Positions 35,567 to 43,120 of a stretch of DNA of 64,000 bases are shown here, one piece after another. Source of the stretch: Streptomyces sp. MBT53 (GTDB lineage: Bacteria > Actinomycetota > Actinomycetes > Streptomycetales > Streptomycetaceae). Under the pieces are notes generated by a model. That model had not been told where the DNA came from, ran no database searches, and saw only the letters and a list, made by a program, of their open reading frames with translations. The first letter of the stretch is position 1. Each line of letters starts with the position of its first letter. The position numbers and the translations under genes were made by a program. The DNA lies in NCBI RefSeq assembly GCF_016654115.1, contig NZ_JAEQAZ010000040.1, forward strand, positions 1-64,000, read 5' to 3'.

Positions 35567-38500
35567 ATGTTCACGTTCCCGAATGCCCGCGCCCCGAAGA
35601 GGGGCAGACACCCAGCCGCCCGCGGTCTGCGCTTCCTCCCGGCAGCGCTCACGATGGCGCTCTCGGCCACCGTGCTGGCCTCCCTCACCACGTCGACACC
35701 CGCCTCGGCCGCGACCCAGGCCACCTACTACGTCGCCCCCAACGGTGACGACTCCGACGCCGGCACGATCACGGCACCGTTCAAGACCCTGCAGCACGCC
35801 CGGGATGTCGTGCGCACGGTCAACAGCAGCATGACCGGGGACATCAACGTCTACCTCCGGGGCGGCACCTACCCGGTGAGCAGCACCATCGACTTCGCCT
35901 CGGCCGACTCCGGCACGAACGGGCACCGCGTCGTCTATGCCGCCTACCCGGGCGAGAAGCCGGTTCTGGACGCAGGCGTTCAGGTGTCCGGCTGGACTCA
36001 GGACAGCGGGAACATCTGGAAGGCCACTCTCAACCGCGACAACAAGCTCCGCGCGCTGTACGTCAACGGCAAGCGCGCTCAGATGGCGTCGAAGACGATC
36101 AACTCGGCCGGATGCTACGGGACCTACAGCGTCACGGCAGGCCAGGCTCCCTGGGCCTGGGAGTCGGGTTCGCAGTGCGACGGGTCCAAGTACAGCCTCT
36201 CCGACCTGCCGGCCATCGCCTCCAACCAGGACGACGTCGAGATCAAGTCGACGAGCACCTGGAACACGGCCATCGTCGGAGTCCGCGCGATCACCACGAG
36301 TTCGGACGGCGCCAGCCGCGTGGCCCAGTTCCAGGAACCTGGCGCGGCCATGGCCCAGGGATCGGCGTACGCCGGCTTCGTCGCCGGCAACGGCAGCCAC
36401 ACGATCATGAACGCGTTCGAGTTCCTGGACCGGCCGGGCGAGTTCTACTTCAACAAGAGCACCCACACGCTGTACTACTACAAGTCAGGCTCCGATGACA
36501 TGACGACGGCGCAGGTCTTCGCGCCGAACAACCTCTCCACCCTCATCCACGTCGCCGGCACGTCCAGGACCGACCACGCGCGGAACATCACGTTCTCCGG
36601 GCTCACGATCGAGCACTCCGACTGGAACCTGGTCAATGTCGCGGGCTCCGTCTTCCGGCAGGGCCAGCAGGGCAACGCCAGCACGAACGTGTATGCCAAG
36701 CAGAACTTCCACGCGTACACCTACCGCAATGTCGACCTGCCGCCCGCGGCCGTGCAGATCGAGAACGCGGACGGGATCGTCCTGCAGGGCAACACGGTGC
36801 AGCACACTGGCGCCGACGGGATCACCCTGGCCAACGACGTGACGGACTCGCAGCTCACCGGCAACGTCACGAACGACATCGCCGGGTCCGCGATCACTGT
36901 GGGGCACCCCCAGCACGTGTACGTCGGGGACTACACCTCGACCAACCACGAGAAGTACCCGGTGGACGTCGAGGGTCTGTGCAAGAACATATCGATCACG
37001 GACAACTACCTCTACGACAGTGCGGTGCTGTTCGAGGGGTCCAGCCCGCTGTCGGCGTACTTCGTCGATTCCCTGTCCGTGCAGCACAACCGGATCGAGA
37101 AGTCCCCGTGGGCGGGCATCACCCTCGGCTGGGGCTGGTGGAACTTCGACGGTTCGACGAACTCCGTCAATCCCGGGAACCCGACCACCACGGCGAAGAA
37201 CAACACCATCAAGTACAACGAGATCTTCGACACGATGCAGGTGCTCGGCGACTCCGGTCCCATCTACACGCTGGGCAGCCAGCCCGGTACGGAGATCAGC
37301 AACAACTACATCAGGGGCGTTCCGGCCGGTCACAAGTACGGCCTGCACCCCGATGAGGGCTCCGCCTTCATCAACGAACACGACAACGTGCTCGACGTCG
37401 ACCGGGGCGTGTACTACGCCATCAACTCCGGCACCTGGGGCCGGCAGCACGACCTGACCCTCACCGACAACTACGGCACGGTCAACAAGATCGCCGGAAG
37501 GAACGTCCCGAACAGCACGATCACGGACGTGCGGGGCTACGGGGACGACGTGTGGCCGTCGCAGGCGTACAGCATCGCCCTCAACGCGGGTCTGGAGGAT
37601 GCCTACAAGAACCTCGTCCCCCAGAGCAGAGTGGCTCTCCAGGACTACACCCTGCCCGCGAGCACATTCGCCGGCACGGGCGTGATGACCATCCCGGTGC
37701 GCAGCCCCAAGGACGCGACGAAGACGCTGTGGCTGGCTCCGGCCGGTACGACGACGTTCTCCGCCGGTCCCACGATGACCAGCGCGAGTGGCACCTCGAC
37801 GAGCATCCGTGTCCCGCAGACGGCGGGTGACTACCGGCTCTACGTCGTGGACGCCCAGGGCAACGCGTCTCCCGCGTCGAAGGCCCTCGTGCGGCAGCGC
37901 TGGAGCCACGTCGACGACAAGGCCGCAGGCGTGACGTACTCCGGGACATGGTCGAACTGGAACGACACGAAGGACATGAACGGGTCCGAGAAGTTCACGA
38001 GCACCGCGGGCAACTACGCCGAATTCTCTTTCACCGGCACGGGCGTCCGATACCTCAGCATGACGCAGCCCAACATGGGCAAGCTGGACGTCTACATCGA
38101 CGGCACCCTGACCCAGGCGGGCATCGACGCCTACGCCCCGACGGTGACGAAGCAGGTCCCACTGTTCGAGAAGACGAACCTGGCCGCGGGCCCGCACACG
38201 ATCAGAGTGGTGTGCACCGGGACGAAGAACACCGCCGCCTCCAGCACCGTCTGCGCGGTGGACGCGTTCGCCTCCATCCAGTTCCCCACCGCGGGCGCCA
38301 ACTACAAGCTGGTCAACAAGGGCAGCAACAAGGCGGTCGATGTGTCAGGCGGATCGCTGACCGCCGGAGCCGACGTCATCCAGTGGACCGACTCCGGAGC
38401 CGGGAACCAGAACTGGCGCTTCGTCCCGGTGGGTGACGGCAGCTACGAGATCGTCAGCCGCAACAGCGCGCTGCTCATGGACGTCAGCGGCGCTTCCACC

Positions 38501-38707
38501 GCGGACGGCGCGACCGTCATCCAGTCGGCCGACGCGAACGCCGCGAACCAGCACTGGACACCGGTCGCCACCGGAAACGGCTACTACAAGATCAAGAACG
38601 TGAACAGCGACAAGGTGCTCGACGTGTCCTCGGGAGGCACTCAGCTCGCCCAGAACACGGACACGAACGCCGACAGCCAGTTGTGGAAGGTCGTCGACGT
38701 CGGCTGA
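35567..38707 (+). CDS. Secreted right-handed beta-helix enzyme (GH141-like) with ricin-B domain
   Basis: A 1046-aa secreted protein. A Sec signal peptide ends near residue 47 (TPASAATQA). A beta-helix domain covers about 50-720 and opens with YYVAPNGDDSDAGTITAPFK and VYLRGGTYPVSSTIDFASAD, the layout seen in GH141 (alpha-L-fucosidase/xylanase) and related families. Two beta-sandwich regions (about 720-905) and a C-terminal ricin-type beta-trefoil (about 909-1046, three QW-type repeats such as NQNWRF and NQHWTP) follow. Ricin domains bind galactose- or xylose-containing glycans. The ATG has GGAG 6 bases upstream. It follows the catabolic operon on the same strand by 52 bases, so it may be co-transcribed. 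GH141 is inferred from motif layout only. Confidence 0.82.
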   Translation: MFTFPNARAPKRGRHPAARGLRFLPAALTMALSATVLASLTTSTPASAATQATYYVAPNGDDSDAGTITAPFKTLQHARDVVRTVNSSMTGDINVYLRGGTYPVSSTIDFASADSGTNGHRVVYAAYPGEKPVLDAGVQVSGWTQDSGNIWKATLNRDNKLRALYVNGKRAQMASKTINSAGCYGTYSVTAGQAPWAWESGSQCDGSKYSLSDLPAIASNQDDVEIKSTSTWNTAIVGVRAITTSSDGASRVAQFQEPGAAMAQGSAYAGFVAGNGSHTIMNAFEFLDRPGEFYFNKSTHTLYYYKSGSDDMTTAQVFAPNNLSTLIHVAGTSRTDHARNITFSGLTIEHSDWNLVNVAGSVFRQGQQGNASTNVYAKQNFHAYTYRNVDLPPAAVQIENADGIVLQGNTVQHTGADGITLANDVTDSQLTGNVTNDIAGSAITVGHPQHVYVGDYTSTNHEKYPVDVEGLCKNISITDNYLYDSAVLFEGSSPLSAYFVDSLSVQHNRIEKSPWAGITLGWGWWNFDGSTNSVNPGNPTTTAKNNTIKYNEIFDTMQVLGDSGPIYTLGSQPGTEISNNYIRGVPAGHKYGLHPDEGSAFINEHDNVLDVDRGVYYAINSGTWGRQHDLTLTDNYGTVNKIAGRNVPNSTITDVRGYGDDVWPSQAYSIALNAGLEDAYKNLVPQSRVALQDYTLPASTFAGTGVMTIPVRSPKDATKTLWLAPAGTTTFSAGPTMTSASGTSTSIRVPQTAGDYRLYVVDAQGNASPASKALVRQRWSHVDDKAAGVTYSGTWSNWNDTKDMNGSEKFTSTAGNYAEFSFTGTGVRYLSMTQPNMGKLDVYIDGTLTQAGIDAYAPTVTKQVPLFEKTNLAAGPHTIRVVCTGTKNTAASSTVCAVDAFASIQFPTAGANYKLVNKGSNKAVDVSGGSLTAGADVIQWTDSGAGNQNWRFVPVGDGSYEIVSRNSALLMDVSGASTADGATVIQSADANAANQHWTPVATGNGYYKIKNVNSDKVLDVSSGGTQLAQNTDTNADSQLWKVVDVG

Positions 38708-38729
38708 TCCGCTCGGCAAGGGGGTGTGA

Positions 38730-38767
38730 GGGGCGGTGCCGGCCGAACGCGGACCGGCGCCGTCCCC
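38730..38767 (+). terminator. Imperfect GC hairpin after the beta-helix gene
   Basis: GGGGCGGTGCCGG (38730-38742) can pair with CCGGCGCCGTCCCC (38754-38767) with one bulge and one G-T-type mismatch, 22 bases past the stop codon. It likely marks the 3' end of the long carbohydrate operon. Confidence 0.5.
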
Positions 38768-38844
38768 GCCTACCTCCATCACCGCGCATTCAAGTCGAGC
38801 AGCGTCACCTCACATGTGATGACGCCCACCAGGGGACGGGACTT

Positions 38845-39007
38845 GTGGACATCACCAGACGACAACTCGGACGGCTCGCCCGGTCGGGACCGGGGCGCTC
38901 CTGCTGCCGGGTCTGCTGTCACCGGGCCCGGCGGAGGCAGCCGCACTGTCGGCCGGGAAGTGGGGCGACCAGGGCGACGGCACCTACGTCAACCCGGTTC
39001 TCCCTGG
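38845..39007 (+). pseudogene. 5' fragment of a secreted GH43 glycosidase
   Basis: A GTG after GGGGACGGGACT opens MDITRRQLGRLARSG, a signal-peptide start. One base later in phase the frame continues ALLLPGLLSPGPAEAAALSA, then GKWGDQGDGTYVNPVLPG. The last segment is the typical entry into the GH43 five-bladed propeller, just before the catalytic Asp. The gene then stops abruptly at about 39007 where IS630 sequence begins. Both a single-base shift and truncation are visible. It shows that the locus once encoded an arabinan/xylan-type enzyme. Confidence 0.6.
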
Positions 39008-39304
39008 CGCTGGACAGGTTCTCGCCGCACAAGTACCCGAAATGTCCACGCCTGGGCTGCGGCCAACGACGTCGAGCCGGTCTTCCTGCCGACCTACGGA
39101 TCCTGGCTTGCCTGGATCGAGTCCGAGTTCGCCGCCCTGCGCTCCTTTGCCCTCAACGGCACCGATCACCGCAGCCATGGCGGGCAGAACGCCGCCGTCA
39201 ACAGCTACATGCGCCGACGCCGCCAACGGGCCGAACCGAAGACCGACTTCGCTCCAGATTCACCGATCCGCACTTGGGCCCACCACCCGACGAAGGCCGC
39301 ATGA
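39006..39304 (+). pseudogene. IS630-family transposase, C-terminal fragment
   Basis: LDRFSPHK, then after a one-base shift VHAWAAANDVEPVFLPTYGS, WLAWIESEFAALRSFALNGT and DHRSH correspond to the end of IS630 transposases, including the last catalytic Glu in WIESEF. The N-terminal two thirds are missing. The fragment is joined directly to the GH43 remnant, so the insertion or a deletion at its edge probably destroyed that gene. Confidence 0.75.
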
Positions 39305-39334
39305 AGGCACCTCAGCGAGGCGACAACGCACGGA

Positions 39335-39907
39335 TCACAAGACCCGGGGGATGCCCGGTTCACCGTCCGAGACGATCACCGAGCACGGATTTACGATCAC
39401 TGGGCAAGTGTTCCACAGCTCCACCCCGGCAGTGATCAGCTCCAGTACCGCGCGTTGTTCGTCGGGAGTCCACGCGGCGGACTCGCCTCCGAACAGCTTC
39501 TCGTAGGCGCTGTTGTGCACAGCTCCCTGCAGGGGCAGCCGGTGGACCGCGTGGAGGCTGCGGGCCAGATCCTCGAAGAAGTTCCACGTCTCCAGCACCG
39601 CACCCGGCGGGACCTTCCGGCGCACAGGATCCTCCAGCCAGTGCTGGACACGGACAAGCTCCAGCGTGTTGGCCTCAGAGGTGGCCAGGCGCCGCCCGCG
39701 TCGACTCGCGTACACCCGCGCCTGCCGAACGGTCACGAACGCCGGCACTTGCCGGTGACCATCTTCTGTCGACGCATACACCTGATCGGGTTCGTCGCCC
39801 CGCCCACCGATCCACAGAACTACCGCGCTGCGGCCTCGCCCGCGCACCCGGTACGCATAGAGACTCCCACCTCCACGGCGGCGTCCGCTCGCAAACACAT
39901 CTGCCAT
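39335..39907 (-). CDS. Hypothetical protein
   Basis: A protein of 190 residues in a frame with typical third-codon G+C. It has no signal peptide or membrane segment. An N-terminal strand-rich half (AVVLWIGGRGDEPDQVYAS) is followed by a helical C-terminal half (EANTLELVRVQHWLEDPVR, FFEDLARSLHAVHRL). I do not recognise the family. ATG 39907 is taken as the start, but GTG 39928 is equally possible because neither has a strong ribosome-binding site. It stands alone between the IS630 fragment and the terminator of the second beta-helix gene, so it may be cargo of past transposition. Confidence 0.6.
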   Translation of the reverse strand: MADVFASGRRRGGGSLYAYRVRGRGRSAVVLWIGGRGDEPDQVYASTEDGHRQVPAFVTVRQARVYASRRGRRLATSEANTLELVRVQHWLEDPVRRKVPPGAVLETWNFFEDLARSLHAVHRLPLQGAVHNSAYEKLFGGESAAWTPDEQRAVLELITAGVELWNTCPVIVNPCSVIVSDGEPGIPRVL

Positions 39908-40045
39908 CTCGATCGTCGCCACCCCCACACACTGACACGACCTGCAAGATCCGTCGCGGCATTTCTCCGCAGGTCTGGCGGGATCGGAACTCCCAGAGAG
40001 GCCCGCTACCCGGCCGACGATTCGAGCAGAGCCACTAGCTCGCGG

Positions 40046-40083
40046 CGGCGGGGCCGGAAAGCCATGCCTTTCCGGCCCCGCCG
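40046..40083 (-). terminator. 16-bp perfect hairpin terminator
   Basis: CGGCGGGGCCGGAAAG and CTTTCCGGCCCCGCCG form a perfect 16-bp stem with a 6-base loop (CCATGC), starting 27 bases past the stop of the minus-strand beta-helix gene. It is the strongest terminator in the window. Confidence 0.9.
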
Positions 40084-40110
40084 TCTTCTGACCCTCGACG
40101 CGTCATCCGG

Positions 40111-42804
40111 TCACTGGATGGTCCACGCCTGGTTCGACTGGTTCAGCGCCATCCACTGGTCGATGGCGGCACCGTTGGCCGTCGAGCCGGCGCCGACCTC
40201 CAGGACCTGCTTGGTCTCGAAGTTGCGGATGACGTATCCGCCGCTGGTCGGCTCGAAGTACCAGAGCTGGTTGTTGCCGCCGTTGTAGGTGTACTGCTGC
40301 AGATTGGTCCCTCGGTAGTGAGTTGCGTTGTCGATGTCGAGGACCTTGCCGCTGTTCCTGTTGACGATCTTGTAGAGCTGGCCGCTGACCTGCACGATGT
40401 TCCACTGCTGGTTGGTGCCGCTGTTGGCCGGCCACTGCACGACGCTCGCGCCGTCGGCGGTGGAGGCCTGGTAGACGTCCGCCAGTTGGCCGCTGTTGAC
40501 GTTCTTGATGGTGTAGTACGTCGACGGGTTGACGTTCGGTGTGCCGGTCGCGTCCTCCAGCGCACCGCCGGCCTGCTGCACGCTGAAGTCGGAGAAGAAG
40601 AAGTAGGCGCCGTCGGTCTTGGCGACCCGAACGTAACGGAACTTCTGGCGGACGTCGATGTTCCCCGTCAGCGTGGAGGCCATCGGCAGCGTAGTGGCTC
40701 CCTGGCGTCCCAGCACGGTGTAGGTGGCGAACGACGGGTCGTTCGAGGCGCGGATCTCGAAGTTGCTGCGCGTTTCGGGCTGGTCGATGTCCTGGCGCAT
40801 CGTCAGGGAGTACTGGCCGAGCTGGTAGGGCCGGCCGAGGTCGACCTGCCACCAGGCCGAGGTGTCCGTCCCGGTCGGCGACCACCCGGTGGAGCTGTCG
40901 TTGTCGTTGCCCTTGGAGGCCGCCACGCCCGAGTTCAGGACCGTGGACGCGGTCGCCGGCTTGTTGTAGGCGAGGTTGAGCTTCACCGCCAGGGACTGGT
41001 ACGCCGGCTCCAGCCCGGAGGCCTGCATCACCGAGGTGCCCGAGGTCGCGTTGCCGGACAGCGTCACATTGCTGCCGTTGGCGTTCTGGTTTATGAAACC
41101 GTCCGTGTGCGACAGCACGTTGTTGGACAGGGTCATGTTGTTGGAGCCCTCGTCCAGGTAGAGCCCCGCCACCGCGGACCCGCAGGCGGCCGGCCCCCGG
41201 ACCACGTCGTGCACGTAGTTGCCGTTCATGACGGTGCCCGGGTCGTTGGAGAGGTGGTAGATGCCGGCGGTGTCGCACAGCCGGTTCAGCACGTTGCCGA
41301 TCCGGTTGTAGCTGATGCTGTTGTTGCCCTCGGCGTTGGCCGCGGACTGCCACCCCCAGCCGAGCGAGAGGGCGGCCCACGGGGCGTCGCTGATGTCGTT
41401 GTGGTTGATGGTGGTGCTGTTGACGAAGCCCGCGTTGATGCCGGCGGTGCCCAGGTAGTCCTCGCCGATCCGGGTGATCAGGTTGTCGTTGACGGTGACG
41501 TTCTTGACGACCTCGCGGGCGTCCTCCCCCGCCGGGGACGTGGGCGGGTTGTAGATGGTGTGGTACTCGACCGTGGGGTCGGAGAACTTGCCCACCATGA
41601 TGCCGTTGCCCGCGATGTCGTACACGACGTTGCCGGTCGCGCTGCTGTCGTGGACGCCGTGGTCCAGGTCGAGGGCGGTGGACCCCATCTGCGTGAAGGT
41701 GTTCCCGGTGAAGGAGACGCGGTCGGCGTCCGCGACGTGGACCCCGGCCGGCGGACGGTCGATGTACTGGTGGTTCGAGGAGTCGGCCGACAGGTTGTAG
41801 AGGCCGCCCTGGCCGTTGAGCAGACCGTTGTCGGTGGCTTCCATCCAGGTGGTCTGGGCGAAGGTGATGCCGGAGAAGCGCAGGTCGTGGACCGGGGCGT
41901 CGAGGCTGGTGCCCTTGACCTCCACGAGCGTCGGCAGTGTGGGTGCCTGCACGGTGGCGGTGGACATGTCCTCGCCGGAGCGCGGCTTGTAGTAGACCGT
42001 CTGCGCGGCCGTGTCGACGTAGAACTCGCCAGGTTCGTCGAGGAACTCGTGGGCGTTCTCGAAGTGCAGGGGGGAGCCGTTGGACAGGACGGGGAAGGGC
42101 CGCTGGAAGAGGATGCCGGCCTCGTGGTCCTGGATGGAGACGTTGGCGGTGCCGCCCGCGGTGGTGAACGACTTCAGCCGCAGGTAGTTCTCCGCCCACT
42201 GCAGCTCGAGGACCATCTCGGTCCGGCTGAGGTTGCTCCAGTTGGAGATCTGTGAACTGAGCACCTGCAGCAGCTTGTTGGCCTTGTCGCTGCCCTGGAG
42301 CTGGAAGTCCGAGCCCAGGTCGGGATACCGGGCGCGGGTGGCGCGCACTCCGTTGACGTACAGCTGACGGAAGTTGAGGCTGCCCACCGAAGCCTTGTAC
42401 TCGCCGTTCGAGGCGGCGGTCCAGCCGGTGATCGACCGGCCGCCGCCGATCACGGGGGTCTCGCCGTTGTAGGCCTGGTAGACGACCGTGTGGCCGTTCG
42501 TACCGGAGTCGCTCGTGCCCAGCGTGATCGGACTGGACAGGTTGTAGGTGCCGCCGCGCAGGTTCACGACGATGTCGCTGGACATGTTCGTGTTCGACGC
42601 GCGGACGGCGGCCTGGGCCGCCTGGATTGTCTTGAAGGCGGCGGCGGTGCTGGTTCCGGAGTTGCTGTCGTTACCGCCGGTGGGGTCGACGTAGAAGTTC
42701 GTCGTGGCCGCTTGCGCCGACTGGACCGGCACCAGGGTTGCGAAGACTACGACTCCGGCCGCGAGTGCCTTGGCCAGTCCGGAGCCTATGTGTAGGGGTC
42801 TCAT
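40111..42804 (-). CDS. Secreted beta-helix enzyme (GH141-like) with discoidin and ricin-B domains
   Basis: An 897-aa secreted protein. A signal peptide ends near residue 33 (SAQAATTNF). A beta-helix domain (about 35-600) starts with FYVDPTGGNDSNSGTSTAAA and includes NLRGGTYNLSSPITLGTSDS and RQLYVNGVRATRARYPD, the same family as the protein at 35567. It is followed by an F5/8-type (discoidin, CBM32-like) domain at about 606-743 and a ricin beta-trefoil at about 758-897. ATG 42804 follows GGAGAGGACACC. A GntR-type dyad lies 194 bases upstream at 42998-43012. The different binding domain suggests a different polymer face or substrate from its relative. GH141 is a motif-based inference. Confidence 0.85.
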   Translation of the reverse strand: MRPLHIGSGLAKALAAGVVVFATLVPVQSAQAATTNFYVDPTGGNDSNSGTSTAAAFKTIQAAQAAVRASNTNMSSDIVVNLRGGTYNLSSPITLGTSDSGTNGHTVVYQAYNGETPVIGGGRSITGWTAASNGEYKASVGSLNFRQLYVNGVRATRARYPDLGSDFQLQGSDKANKLLQVLSSQISNWSNLSRTEMVLELQWAENYLRLKSFTTAGGTANVSIQDHEAGILFQRPFPVLSNGSPLHFENAHEFLDEPGEFYVDTAAQTVYYKPRSGEDMSTATVQAPTLPTLVEVKGTSLDAPVHDLRFSGITFAQTTWMEATDNGLLNGQGGLYNLSADSSNHQYIDRPPAGVHVADADRVSFTGNTFTQMGSTALDLDHGVHDSSATGNVVYDIAGNGIMVGKFSDPTVEYHTIYNPPTSPAGEDAREVVKNVTVNDNLITRIGEDYLGTAGINAGFVNSTTINHNDISDAPWAALSLGWGWQSAANAEGNNSISYNRIGNVLNRLCDTAGIYHLSNDPGTVMNGNYVHDVVRGPAACGSAVAGLYLDEGSNNMTLSNNVLSHTDGFINQNANGSNVTLSGNATSGTSVMQASGLEPAYQSLAVKLNLAYNKPATASTVLNSGVAASKGNDNDSSTGWSPTGTDTSAWWQVDLGRPYQLGQYSLTMRQDIDQPETRSNFEIRASNDPSFATYTVLGRQGATTLPMASTLTGNIDVRQKFRYVRVAKTDGAYFFFSDFSVQQAGGALEDATGTPNVNPSTYYTIKNVNSGQLADVYQASTADGASVVQWPANSGTNQQWNIVQVSGQLYKIVNRNSGKVLDIDNATHYRGTNLQQYTYNGGNNQLWYFEPTSGGYVIRNFETKQVLEVGAGSTANGAAIDQWMALNQSNQAWTIQ

Positions 42805-42997
42805 GCGGGTGTCCTCTCCGAGCAACACTGCTCATGAGTTGCATTTATCGGGGCAGCTCCTAGCCTGAGTCAAGATGATAGGCAGGCACATTTTCCACTG
42901 AGGTGACACCAACCCTTGCAACACACCAGGTAGTTGCGACTAACACTCCGATCAACCCGACGGAACCGCTAATATTTTCCAGCACTTACAGACAGAT

Positions 42998-43012
42998 ATA
43001 AGTAGTACTCAT
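42998..43012. promoter_or_regulatory. Third copy of the GntR-type operator
   Basis: ATAAGTAGTACTCAT differs by one base from the site in front of the GntR gene (24142-24156), and the identity continues through TTTT. It lies between the beta-helix gene (start 42804, minus) and the SpoIIE-type gene (start about 43121, plus). The beta-helix gene is the likelier target from function. Confidence 0.7.
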
Positions 43013-43120
43013 TTTGTCTAACGTTGGCATCGGTTGAGCGGGACGCGCCAGGGCGCGATGCTGGACGCACCGCCCGTGACGTGTGGTACGGCGGGTCCGG
43101 CGTCATGGCAGGAAACGAGA

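Noticed and set aside
36485..38197. 570-aa minus-strand open frame inside the first beta-helix gene
   Set aside because: Antisense shadow of a gene with signal peptide, beta-helix and ricin motifs.
40318..42255. 645-aa plus-strand open frame inside the second beta-helix gene
   Set aside because: Antisense shadow; the minus strand carries all recognisable domains.
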